64,000 nt of DNA from Bacillaceae bacterium OF18-1A (GTDB lineage Bacteria > Bacillota > Bacilli > Bacillales > Bacillaceae_G), in the NCBI GenBank assembly GCA_027694045.1, contig JAQEWB010000001.1, forward strand, positions 1,302,001 to 1,366,000. The letters run 5' to 3'. Made by a program: the position numbers and the translations under genes. Position 1 is the first letter of the stretch, and each line of letters begins with the position of its first letter. Positions 55,020 to 63,308 of the stretch are shown here, one piece after another. Below the pieces are notes generated by a model, which worked only from the letters and a program-made list of their open reading frames with translations, was not told the origin of the DNA and ran no database searches.

Positions 55020-55035
55020 TGTGATTTTAATCACT
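55020..55035 (-). promoter_or_regulatory. Crp/Fnr-type site upstream of hmp
   Basis: TGTGATTTTAATCACT, i.e. TGTGA-N6-TCACT, one base from the Bacillus Fnr palindrome TGTGA-N6-TCACA, centred about 70 nt before the hmp start. Confidence 0.5.
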
Positions 55036-55088
55036 ATTAACACTGTGTTTTTGTGAAAAATATATGAACATTGCACTTCCAAAAGAAA

Positions 55089-55118
55089 ATAAGCTAACTA
55101 GAATGCTAGCTAGCTTAT
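55089..55118 (-). terminator. Terminator of the 55.1-kb gene
   Basis: Thirteen-bp stem with one G-T pair (55089-55101, 55106-55118), then TTTTCTTTT on the minus strand. Confidence 0.75.
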
Positions 55119-55636
55119 CATTTTGCTTGTATAGCTTCTTCAACTACTTTTATATCTTTCCCATCTCCAAACTCTGTATACCCCCAGATATTCGTTTCAC
55201 CTCTATATTTATTCACAATAATATCCAAGTCATGATATACACGATGAGCATAAACGACATACTCAATATTTTGAAGTTCCACACCTTTTTTTGCAATTTC
55301 ATAGCTTCTATTCACATCACGTTGTATCTTTTCATTTTTTACTTCTTTATGTATATTTTTTAAAGATGATTCTTGTTTTTGAAACCACTGTTTAAATTGA
55401 CTCCAGTCTCCGTCTGTATACTTTTCTGCTTTACCATAGTTCAAAAAATCATTATAACTTTCATGTGTTGTGCGAATAAAATCAAGTGCTTTTTTCTTCT
55501 CCTGTACTTCTTCTACTTGAATTGTTGCATTTACCCCAGCAGGCTTATTCGCATAGTGCAATAACACTTTCATCAGACTATAACTCGCAATGATCATCAC
55601 AATAATAACACCGAAAAATTTTAGAATTTTTTTCAT
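55118..55636 (-). CDS. Hypothetical membrane-anchored helical protein
   Basis: 172 residues. N-terminal membrane segment (5-25), then an all-helical extracytoplasmic domain with several Lys/Glu repeats. AAAAGGAG before ATG 55636. Unknown family; it is not an obvious lipoprotein since no Cys follows the segment. Confidence 0.6.
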   Translation of the reverse strand: MKKILKFFGVIIVMIIASYSLMKVLLHYANKPAGVNATIQVEEVQEKKKALDFIRTTHESYNDFLNYGKAEKYTDGDWSQFKQWFQKQESSLKNIHKEVKNEKIQRDVNRSYEIAKKGVELQNIEYVVYAHRVYHDLDIIVNKYRGETNIWGYTEFGDGKDIKVVEEAIQAK

Positions 55637-55750
55637 ATACAGAACTCCTTTTCTACTATGAATATTACAATGAAGTGTTACACTTGTAACATTCTCTCGC
55701 AAAAATGTAATTCCTGTATAAATTCTTCCTATCATTTCGACACTATTTTT

Positions 55751-56848
55751 CTACATATTTCTCCTTGGTAAATGTTCTTGTAAAACAATATACCCTTCAT
55801 AGGCTGTGTAACCAAGTATAGCCATTAATCCGATATAACAAGCAAATACTATCCACTTCGTTTTCGTATCAACTTTATAATAGTTTTCTTGTTGTCTCTT
55901 TTCCGTTTCCCATTCATTTAATTTTCTTTCTGATACTTCAAATGCTTCTCTTATATGGATTGTATATGTTTCTTGTTCATCCTCATATGGTACGTAATCC
56001 AGCGGCTCAAACTTTGGTAAAAGATATTCTAGTACATCAATCTTTTGAAGTTCTCCTATTTTTAATTCTTTCTCCCGCTCTCTTTGCCTTAATACATTCA
56101 GCTCATGATGCATCATGTATATAGTTCGATGCACAGCACCAGTTTCTTTTAATTCTTCTTCAAGCTTAGCAATATATTCTTTCATTCCATCAATTCTATA
56201 TCCTAATTGCTTAATTGGTTCATCTCGCTTTATAACTCTATATAGCTCCATACAGCCTATAATAACAATAAATCCTCCTAAAATACTTTTAAAGTAAATG
56301 GAATAACCGAGCAGTAAAACAAGCCCTGCTCCCCAAATTTTCGTACTTACAACTGAGATAATTCGTCCACCATCTAATGGTGAAACTGGAATTAAGTTAA
56401 AGAAATTAATCATACTTCCAAGCAAAATAATAAGAGCCCAAAACGGTTCTTTCGTTAGTATATATAGTGGAATAGCTGGTAAAAATGAAAGCAATCCGAA
56501 GAGAGGCCCCATATACGCGATGTAAGCTTCATCCTTTGCATTTTTCGGCATCTCTTTCATCCCGATAAGAGCCCCCATAAACGGAATAAAGATTGCTGGC
56601 GATGTTGGTATACCTTTTCTTTTTGCTGCCCACAAGTGTCCCATCTCATGAACAAACAATAGATAAACAAGTGCGACTCCAAATTTCCATCCATACATAA
56701 CTGCGTATGCACCAAGCGACAGAAACATACTAAATACTGTTGAGAATTTTGCTAATTTAAAAATTGCAAATACCCATTTTAACTTTGATAGTAAAAATAA
56801 TCCTATTGCAACAATAATTCCCCATAATCCTTTTTTATTATTTTTCAT
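55751..56848 (-). CDS. Site-2 protease family membrane metallopeptidase
   Basis: 365 residues, about six membrane segments in the first 220. Zinc site H-E-M-G-H (H-E-x-x-H) near residue 80 and N-L-I-P-V-S-P-L-D-G-G near 165, the signature pair of M50 proteases. The C-terminal half is a charged coiled-coil region with a last membrane segment near 340. Could cleave anti-sigma factors or signal-peptide remnants; substrate unknown. Start ATG 56848 after GGAGAGG. Confidence 0.88.
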   Translation of the reverse strand: MKNNKKGLWGIIVAIGLFLLSKLKWVFAIFKLAKFSTVFSMFLSLGAYAVMYGWKFGVALVYLLFVHEMGHLWAAKRKGIPTSPAIFIPFMGALIGMKEMPKNAKDEAYIAYMGPLFGLLSFLPAIPLYILTKEPFWALIILLGSMINFFNLIPVSPLDGGRIISVVSTKIWGAGLVLLLGYSIYFKSILGGFIVIIGCMELYRVIKRDEPIKQLGYRIDGMKEYIAKLEEELKETGAVHRTIYMMHHELNVLRQREREKELKIGELQKIDVLEYLLPKFEPLDYVPYEDEQETYTIHIREAFEVSERKLNEWETEKRQQENYYKVDTKTKWIVFACYIGLMAILGYTAYEGYIVLQEHLPRRNM

Positions 56849-56988
56849 ATCCCTCTCCTTTACTGAGCCATATGCACTCATCAAAATTCATTCTTTTTTC
56901 TATTATGACATATTTTTTTCTATTGTTAGAAATAATGTTTATTTAATCCATTTTTAGCCAAAAATATAAATGAAAGGAGGTATATACA

Positions 56989-57186
56989 ATGAAATTACAA
57001 TCTCTTATGATAGGAGCTCTATCGTTTTTAGCTTCAACTCTTATTTTTTATACAGTTAGCTATTTATTATTATTAGATTGGTTGCCAAATCACTTATTCA
57101 TCGCTCTTATCATTCTTTCCGCTCTTATGATTTCTTTTCTTATTACACGAAAATCAATGAATGAGCCATCTGCGAAAGCAAAATAA
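56989..57186 (+). CDS. Small two-helix membrane protein
   Basis: 65 residues with two membrane segments (6-28, 35-54) and a short basic tail. Strong site AAAGGAGG seven to eight nt before the ATG and its own terminator. No family recognised. Divergent from the site-2 protease gene. Confidence 0.65.
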   Translation: MKLQSLMIGALSFLASTLIFYTVSYLLLLDWLPNHLFIALIILSALMISFLITRKSMNEPSAKAK

Positions 57187-57218
57187 TAGAGAGGGGTATT
57201 CTTTCCCCTCTCTATTAT
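57183..57218 (+). terminator. Terminator of the 57-kb small gene
   Basis: Fourteen-bp stem ATAATAGAGAGGGG/CCCCTCTCTATTAT (57183-57196, 57205-57218); short T-rich tail. Confidence 0.8.
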
Positions 57219-57240
57219 CATTTCCTAGGAAAAGCCATAT

Positions 57241-57340
57241 CGTCTTTACAATTCACACTGATCCTGGATTCTTGCCCAATTGGTGTGACTCGTAATCAAT
57301 GCGGATGAATCTTCCCCACCTATTAAAATTTCACTTTATC
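57241..57340 (-). repeat. Dispersed intergenic repeat, copy near 57.3 kb
   Basis: On the minus strand AAAGTGAAATTTTAATAGG, CCGCATTGATTACGAGTC and ACCAATTGGGC follow the family order. It begins at the stop codon of the lipoprotein gene; the TAA is part of the element start ATAAAGTGAAA. Confidence 0.55.
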
Positions 57341-58187
57341 TTTGTAAATTCATTTTTTCACCATACTCTTTAACAATTTGAATTATATTTTGGAAAACAC
57401 CTATTTTTTCTTTTTTATTATTTAATATTTTCAAATCATAATTTTCATAATATGTTTCAAATGATTTTAATTGTGCTTCTGAAGCACTTTTTACTGGAAC
57501 AGTAGCCTGCACTTCATACTGTTTATATCCTTCTTTTACTTTTCCACCTAAAATCATTTCACTCTCTTTTGCTCCAATTAATTTTTGAACTTTTTCTGGA
57601 AAAATCAATTGCAAATAATAGTCTTGTTCTTTTGCTAACTTATTGTATAGCGATTGTGAAATTGTGTAACGCACTGTATAATTCATTTTTTGATCACCAG
57701 CCTTAATATGAAACGCAGTAATCTGCAAGTCTTTTTTTGTTACCTCTGTTAAAGCACCTGCCTCTTCTTCACCTTCTTGTTCTTCTGAAATCTTTGGAAA
57801 TATAGCCAAAAGTGTTTCCGTATCTTTTTCATTCAACATATACATAGCATCCTTATATTGCAACCAGCCTCGTCGATCTTCTCCTCTTAGCCATGCATAA
57901 TACGTCTCTTTTTTTCCATTACGACTAATTTGCATTTCATACTCCGGTTCGCCAAAACTGCCTGTTACATTTTGTTTTTCTGCTTTATTTATTATATCTA
58001 TTACTAACTTAGTTTCTGATTCCTTTAATTTCTTTTCTTTATGTTTTTTTGATATAACAGTTATCCCTGTTGTTTCTTTCACTTCATTCACCGTCTCTTC
58101 TACTTGTTTTGTCTCTTTCTTCTGTTCAGCTTGCCCACACGCTGCGAGTAAAATCACTAATAAAAATATGACGTATTTTCCTTTCAA
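57336..58187 (-). CDS. Hypothetical lipoprotein
   Basis: 283 residues. Signal sequence and lipobox L-A-A-C with Cys17, followed by a Lys/Glu-rich spacer and a beta-rich domain similar in layout to LolA/MucB-like lipoproteins, inferred only. TTG start 58187, seven nt after AAAGGAG. Stops at the border of a repeat element. Confidence 0.72.
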   Translation of the reverse strand: MKGKYVIFLLVILLAACGQAEQKKETKQVEETVNEVKETTGITVISKKHKEKKLKESETKLVIDIINKAEKQNVTGSFGEPEYEMQISRNGKKETYYAWLRGEDRRGWLQYKDAMYMLNEKDTETLLAIFPKISEEQEGEEEAGALTEVTKKDLQITAFHIKAGDQKMNYTVRYTISQSLYNKLAKEQDYYLQLIFPEKVQKLIGAKESEMILGGKVKEGYKQYEVQATVPVKSASEAQLKSFETYYENYDLKILNNKKEKIGVFQNIIQIVKEYGEKMNLQR

Positions 58188-58295
58188 GTTAATTCTCCTT
58201 TTCCAATAAGAAATTCTTATAGTAGTCATACATAAAACAAAAACGTTGCATGATAAATAATACGCTATACTATACACTGAAGGGGGGATTTTACA

Positions 58296-59072
58296 ATGTC
58301 CATTAATTTTCATGATGCACATAATAAGTATACGTACTCCACTCGTAATGCCCATATTTCATGGAACAAAATGATAAACAACATTGTAAATGTACAAAAC
58401 AAACAAGTAATTGATATAGGCTGTGGTGGTGGAATTTACACGAAAGAGCTCGCTCTTATGGGAGCTAAAAATGTTATCGGCCTTGATTTTTCAAAAGAAA
58501 TATTAAACGCTGCAAAAGAAAATTGTAGTGATTTTCCAAACATTTCATTTATTCACAGTGACGCACATCATATCCCATACCATAACGAGACATTCGACAT
58601 TGTTATTTCGCGCGCAGTTATTCATCATTTACAAGACATTCCTACCTTTTTACGCGAGGCTTCTCGCATATTAAAGAAAAACGGTGTACTTATTTTGCAA
58701 GATCGAACCATCGAAGATTGTACAGTCCCAGGAAGTCCTGAACATATTCGTGGATATTTTTTTTCAGTGTTTCCAAAGCTCATTGAAACCGAATCAAAAA
58801 GAAGACCAAAAACTACTACTATACAGAAAGAATTACAAAAACTTCCTCTCCACGTGTTACCTAGCCAAACCGAATGGGAGGTGCGGAAAATACATGATTC
58901 TATAGAAGCTTTGCTACTAGATTTATCTCCTCGAACCGGAAGATCCATTCTATACGAATTAACAGATCATGACCTTTCTCAACTTCTTCAGCATATCCAA
59001 ATCGCATTACAAAACACCTCTCCTATTATCGAAAGAGATCGGTGGACAATTTGGAGCGGCAGAAAACTGTAA
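58296..59072 (+). CDS. SAM-dependent methyltransferase, class I
   Basis: 258 residues. Motif I I-D-I-G-C-G-G-G near 40-47, motif II G-L-D-F-S, D-A-H-H-I-P, and I-S-R-A-V-I-H-H-L show a Methyltransf_11 enzyme. Substrate unknown; UbiE-like small molecules are typical. GGGGGG site before the ATG. Single gene with strong terminator. Confidence 0.85.
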   Translation: MSINFHDAHNKYTYSTRNAHISWNKMINNIVNVQNKQVIDIGCGGGIYTKELALMGAKNVIGLDFSKEILNAAKENCSDFPNISFIHSDAHHIPYHNETFDIVISRAVIHHLQDIPTFLREASRILKKNGVLILQDRTIEDCTVPGSPEHIRGYFFSVFPKLIETESKRRPKTTTIQKELQKLPLHVLPSQTEWEVRKIHDSIEALLLDLSPRTGRSILYELTDHDLSQLLQHIQIALQNTSPIIERDRWTIWSGRKL

Positions 59073-59073
59073 G

Positions 59074-59109
59074 GAAGGAAGCCTCACAAATGAATGTGAG
59101 GCTTCCTTC
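59074..59109. terminator. Terminator between methyltransferase and zinc-ribbon gene
   Basis: Perfect 15-bp stem GAAGGAAGCCTCACA/TGTGAGGCTTCCTTC (59074-59088, 59095-59109). Confidence 0.85.
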
Positions 59110-59111
59110 TT

Positions 59112-59321
59112 TCATAATCTAATTTTGCAACACTCTTGATATCCTCCACTTCTGGCTTGTGCACTTCCGCACTTCGGACATACTAAATATCTAGACTGAT
59201 TTGTCAACAAACTACCTTTTTGAAAGAGTAAAACTTCTGCTTGTTTAAACGAACGCGAATAATATAACCACATAAAACCAATTATAGCAATAATGCCAAA
59301 TAATACTCCCATCGCAAGCAT
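59112..59321 (-). CDS. Small membrane protein with zinc-ribbon-like tail
   Basis: 69 residues. N-terminal membrane segment (3-23), charged linker, then C-P-K-C-G-S...C-C, a possible metal site. I used ATG 59321 with AGAGG eight nt upstream. No family recognised. Confidence 0.6.
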   Translation of the reverse strand: MLAMGVLFGIIAIIGFMWLYYSRSFKQAEVLLFQKGSLLTNQSRYLVCPKCGSAQARSGGYQECCKIRL

Positions 59322-59514
59322 TTCAGTCACCTCTTTTGGTTTGTTCTTTCCAGCAAGTGGATTGTTGTATTATTCTCTATGAATTCAAATAATACCTTCT
59401 TTACTCCTATAAATATCCACTTTTCTCCGTAAACTTTACAATTTATCATTCATTTTACAATAACGAATATTAGCTTCAATATTTTCACACATGAATATAT
59501 CTTCAAAAAACATA

Positions 59515-59520
59515 TTGACT
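59515..59520 (+). promoter_or_regulatory. Possible -35 of the brnQ leader
   Basis: TTGACT; an acceptable -10 (AATACT, 59541-59546) follows at 20 nt, so spacing is not ideal. Confidence 0.35.
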
Positions 59521-59570
59521 TTCTAAAAAAAACATGCAACAATACTGTCAGAATACTTGAATAAAAATTC

Positions 59571-59840
59571 ATTGACGAGAACGAGTACGTTATAGAACTG
59601 TTCACCAGAGAGTTGGCGATTTGCTGAAAGCCAATGTTCAGTGCATAACCGAAAATCATCTCCGAGAAGTAGAACCGAATGCTACAGTAAGTTCTTACCG
59701 GCTGTCCTCCGTTACAAGGAACACGTATCATGTTGTACGTTGCAAAGCCGTATACATATAGATTCATTTCTGCATGTATAAATTAGGGTGGTATCGCGGG
59801 TAAATATAACTCGTCCCTTTCTTTAGGGACGAGTTTTTTG
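59571..59840 (+). promoter_or_regulatory. T-box leader of brnQ, isoleucine type
   Basis: Stem I begins near 59571; AGGGTGGTATCGCG at 59785-59798 is the T-box sequence that pairs with the acceptor end of uncharged tRNA. An ATC (59655-59657, or 59658-59660) in the likely specifier loop points to isoleucine. The terminator hairpin follows at 59808-59835. Uncharged tRNA-Ile would allow read-through into brnQ. Confidence 0.88.
59808..59835 (+). terminator. T-box-controlled terminator
   Basis: Eleven-bp stem AACTCGTCCCT/AGGGACGAGTT (59808-59818, 59825-59835) followed by TTTT. Confidence 0.88.
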
Positions 59841-59875
59841 TGTTCTTACAATGAATTTAAAAAGGAGGAAAAACA

Positions 59876-61231
59876 ATGAACACTGTATCAAAAAAACATA
59901 TTTTTTCCACGGGTCTTATGCTATTTTCTTTATTTTTTGGGGCAGGTAATTTAATTTTCCCTCCCATGCTTGGACAAAATGCGGGTGAAAACTTTTTACC
60001 TGCAATGATTGGATTTTTACTAACAGGAGTCGGCTTACCATTATTAACTGTTATTGCAATTTCTTTATCAGGTAACGGTATGCAGCAACTCGCAAGTCAT
60101 GTTCACCCATTATTCGGAATTTTCTTTACTGTAGTTGTATACATCGCAATCGGTCCATCTATGGGTATTCCACGCGTCGCTAACGTCGCCTATGAAATGG
60201 GAATCAGTTCTTTCTTACCTGAAACAATGCGTTCTAGCAATCTAGCACTATTTTTATACACAGTTATCTTCTTTTCTATCGTATTTTGGCTTAGTTTAAA
60301 TCCATCTAAACTGGTCGATCGTATTGGAAATATATTAACTCCTATTTTATTACTCTCTATTTTCTTATTATTTGTGAAAAGTGTATTTACACCACTCGGA
60401 CAATCAGGACCAGCAATGCAAGAGTATCAAGCTTCTCCAATCTTCAAAGGTTTTATGGAAGGATACTTAACGATGGATACCATTTCAGCGCTTGCATTTG
60501 GAATTATCGTTGTAAATGCCATCCGCTCTAAAGGTGTAAATGATCGCAAATCCATTGCTATCGCAACAGCAAAAGCAGGGCTTATTGCCGCTACTGGGCT
60601 CGTACTTGTATATGGTGCACTTGGTTGGCTTGGCGCAACTAGCATTTCTCTCGGATACGCAAAAAATGGCGGACAATTACTAACTGTTATCGTACAACAG
60701 TTATTCGGTCCATATGGTCTACTTTTACTATCTCTTATCGTTACACTTGCTTGCTTAACGACATGTGTTGGACTTGTATCTGCATGCAGTCAATATTTCT
60801 CAACATTATTAACTAAATTTTCTTACAAAACTTTCGCCAGCATCATTTGTTTTTTAGGACTACTAGTTGCCAACTTAGGTTTAACAAAAATCATTGCAAT
60901 TTCTATTCCTATTTTACTTGTTGTATATCCAATTGCGATTGTACTCGTTCTACTATCACTACTTCATAAATATTTTGGTGGATATCGTTCTGTTTATGTA
61001 GGTGCTTTAATTGGAGCTGCAACGGTAAGTGTATTTGATGGATTAAAACAAGGAGAAATTCCTGTTTCATTTATTACGTCTTATTTTGAATTTATTCCTT
61101 TATATAAAGAAGGGATTGGCTGGCTAATACCAGCATTAGCTGGAGCCCTTATCGGTCTTACAATCGCTAAACTAAGCGGCGCAAAAAAAGTTCCATTAAC
61201 AACGGAGTCACATAAAATAAAAGCATCTTAA
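59876..61231 (+). CDS. brnQ: Branched-chain amino acid carrier BrnQ
   Basis: 451 residues, about 12 membrane segments; sodium-coupled uptake of Ile, Leu and Val. N-terminal L-F-F-G-A-G-N-L-I-F-P-P is the family signature. AAAGGAGG before the ATG. The T-box leader ties expression to isoleucine charging. Terminator directly after the stop. Confidence 0.95.
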   Translation: MNTVSKKHIFSTGLMLFSLFFGAGNLIFPPMLGQNAGENFLPAMIGFLLTGVGLPLLTVIAISLSGNGMQQLASHVHPLFGIFFTVVVYIAIGPSMGIPRVANVAYEMGISSFLPETMRSSNLALFLYTVIFFSIVFWLSLNPSKLVDRIGNILTPILLLSIFLLFVKSVFTPLGQSGPAMQEYQASPIFKGFMEGYLTMDTISALAFGIIVVNAIRSKGVNDRKSIAIATAKAGLIAATGLVLVYGALGWLGATSISLGYAKNGGQLLTVIVQQLFGPYGLLLLSLIVTLACLTTCVGLVSACSQYFSTLLTKFSYKTFASIICFLGLLVANLGLTKIIAISIPILLVVYPIAIVLVLLSLLHKYFGGYRSVYVGALIGAATVSVFDGLKQGEIPVSFITSYFEFIPLYKEGIGWLIPALAGALIGLTIAKLSGAKKVPLTTESHKIKAS

Positions 61232-61258
61232 AAAGAACTCCCTGTTGGGAGTTCTTTT
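61231..61258. terminator. Terminator between brnQ and the 61.3-kb gene
   Basis: Twelve-bp stem AAAAGAACTCCC/GGGAGTTCTTTT (61231-61242, 61247-61258), TGTT loop; works in both directions. Confidence 0.85.
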
Positions 61259-61520
61259 ACATTTGATAAAGAGTATGATTAAAGGTACTTATTTTATGTA
61301 CTTTCGTATAATAGTCGATATTTGTATCCACTGTTTCTACCTTGACAACATCATAGTGATTTTCTTGCTTGACTAGAAATATATAGTACTCTTCCGTTGC
61401 TTCAATAATTGCAATTTTATTTGTTTCAACATTATATTGTTCACAAAGCGCTTGTAGTGCGTTCACATAATCCCCTAATTTTTTTGACTTATCCATTCCG
61501 AATATAGTTTGAACTAACAT
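61257..61520 (-). CDS. Hypothetical small protein downstream of liaR
   Basis: 87 residues, soluble, mixed alpha/beta. AAAGGGGAG before ATG 61520. About 100 nt separates it from liaR, with an inverted repeat in between, so it may be a separate unit. Not recognised. Confidence 0.6.
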   Translation of the reverse strand: MLVQTIFGMDKSKKLGDYVNALQALCEQYNVETNKIAIIEATEEYYIFLVKQENHYDVVKVETVDTNIDYYTKVHKISTFNHTLYQM

Positions 61521-61584
61521 ACTCTCTCTCCCCTTTGTATGTACTGTTAACAAACCGATGATAACGCTTTCATTTTTGACCGTC

Positions 61585-61625
61585 AATAATGAGCTTTGAC
61601 CATATATAGTCAAAGCTTCATTATT
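61585..61625 (-). other. Inverted repeat between liaR and the 61.3-kb gene
   Basis: Arms 61585-61600 and 61609-61625 pair (GTCAAAGC core) with a one-base bulge; no U tract, overlapping the liaR stop. Could be a weak terminator or an operator (TTTGAC...GTCAAA) for the next gene. Confidence 0.4.
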
Positions 61626-62256
61626 ATTTCGTCAATTGATGTCTAAATGCATAAATAACTGCTTGTGTACGGTCACTTACATGTAATTTATTTAATATAT
61701 TACTCACATGTGTTTTTACTGTTTTAAGTGCAATAAATAAATCATCTGCAATCTCTTGATTACTTTTTCCCTCTGCAATTAATAACAAAATTTCAAACTC
61801 CCTTTCTGTTAAATCTTCATGCAAAGGTTGTTCTTTCTTTTGACGCATACGAGACATCATTTTCCCCGTAACTTTCGGCTCTAATACCGTTTCTCCGTCA
61901 TAAGTGGCTCGTACAGCATCTGCGATATCACTTGCTCTAGATGTTTTTAGTAAATAACTCGTCGCTCCAGCCTCGATAACAGGATACAATTTTTCATCAT
62001 CTAAAAAGCTTGTTACAACTACAATCTTCGCTTCTGGCCATTCTTGAATAATAGTGCGTGTCGCTTCAACACCATCCATATCATCCATCACAAGATCCAT
62101 TAAAATAATATCTGGTCTTAATTGCAGTGCTAGTTCTGATCCTTTTCTTCCATTCTCAGCTTCTCCCACTACTTCAATATCTGGTTGTGTTGATAAATAT
62201 GCTGACACGCCCATACGAACCATTTCATGATCATCAACAAGTAATACTTTTATCAT
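61624..62256 (-). CDS. liaR: Response regulator LiaR
   Basis: 210 residues. Receiver domain with D-D-H near 8, phosphorylated Asp in I-I-L-M-D-L near 54, K in L-K-T-S; NarL/LuxR helix-turn-helix with L-T-E-R-E-F-E-I-L and [10 protein letters not shown]. Responds with LiaS to cell-wall-active antibiotics. Overlaps the liaS stop by four bases. Confidence 0.92.
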   Translation of the reverse strand: MIKVLLVDDHEMVRMGVSAYLSTQPDIEVVGEAENGRKGSELALQLRPDIILMDLVMDDMDGVEATRTIIQEWPEAKIVVVTSFLDDEKLYPVIEAGATSYLLKTSRASDIADAVRATYDGETVLEPKVTGKMMSRMRQKKEQPLHEDLTEREFEILLLIAEGKSNQEIADDLFIALKTVKTHVSNILNKLHVSDRTQAVIYAFRHQLTK

Positions 62257-63308
62257 ACTTCTCCCCCTCTCTCAATCATAATTGGTACTTTCACTTCAAT
62301 TTGCGTACCTTTATTTGGAAAGCTAAGCACTTTTAGTGTCCCACCAATTTCATGCACACGCTCTTGCATCGATTGTAAACCGTATGAACCCGCCTTATTA
62401 ATTCCTACTTCAAATCCGACACCATCGTCAATAATTTTTAAAATTGCATATTGATCAATTTTACGAAGGCGCACTTCCGTTTTCTTCGCCTTTGCATGTC
62501 GTAAAGTATTTGATAACGCTTCTTGTACAATACGGAATAAGTGATCTTCTACACCTTTTTTTAATTCAATAGGTTCAATAAGCCATTCAATTTTCATATG
62601 TTGTTTTCGTGATAATTCCGTTAATAATTCTTCTATACCTTCTGTCAGTTTCTTCCCTTCCAATTGGACAGGACGTAAATGAAGGAGCAATGCCCTCATT
62701 TCTGATTGTGCATTTACAACCATATTTTCAACAAGTTGCAATTGTTTTTTTGTTACCTCTGGAAGTTCAGCTACTTGCTCATTAATAGCCGACATCATCA
62801 TTGACATTGCAAAAAGCTGTTGACTTACAGAATCATGCAGTTCCCTCGCTAATCGATGTCTTTCTTGCGAAATTGCTTCTTGTCTCATCTCTTCATTCCA
62901 ATGAGCTCGTTCATTCGTTACTTTTTGAAAGAGTCCAGCTTGCTCTTCCAATCGACGAGCAAGACCAATTACTTTTCTTTCCACTTCGTGAAATTCATCA
63001 TCAGCAGTAAACGAAACATCATTTGGAAAATTCCCTCGCTCTACTTCAAATAGAAAAGTATTTAACCCTTGTATACGCTGCTCGATATAATAACCGATTG
63101 CATATCCTATAATTCCTCCGATAAGAAGACTGGTACTCATAATAAACAAGCCAATTGGAACAGAAGCGATGGATTCTTTCCATAATAAATCGTAAATTTG
63201 TTGCTCACTTTTCCATACATATATAATTGTACAAATAAGTGCGATACTCACAGAGGACAACATAGAATAGCGAATGTACATCCACGAAATATTCTTTGTT
63301 TTTTTCAT
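62253..63308 (-). CDS. liaS: Sensor histidine kinase LiaS
   Basis: 351 residues. Two membrane segments (about 12-30, 48-70) with a very short outside loop (intramembrane-sensing type), HAMP, HisKA_3 box [13 protein letters not shown], and HATPase with N-T-L-R-H-A and G-S-Y-G-L-Q-S-M. Signal is received through LiaF rather than a large sensor domain. Start overlaps the liaF stop (TAATG). Confidence 0.93.
   Translation of the reverse strand: MKKTKNISWMYIRYSMLSSVSIALICTIIYVWKSEQQIYDLLWKESIASVPIGLFIMSTSLLIGGIIGYAIGYYIEQRIQGLNTFLFEVERGNFPNDVSFTADDEFHEVERKVIGLARRLEEQAGLFQKVTNERAHWNEEMRQEAISQERHRLARELHDSVSQQLFAMSMMMSAINEQVAELPEVTKKQLQLVENMVVNAQSEMRALLLHLRPVQLEGKKLTEGIEELLTELSRKQHMKIEWLIEPIELKKGVEDHLFRIVQEALSNTLRHAKAKKTEVRLRKIDQYAILKIIDDGVGFEVGINKAGSYGLQSMQERVHEIGGTLKVLSFPNKGTQIEVKVPIMIERGGEV

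Noticed and set aside
59450..59767. Minus-strand frame of 105 codons opposite the T-box leader
   Set aside because: It lies across a structured RNA leader, which explains the openness; no start signal.
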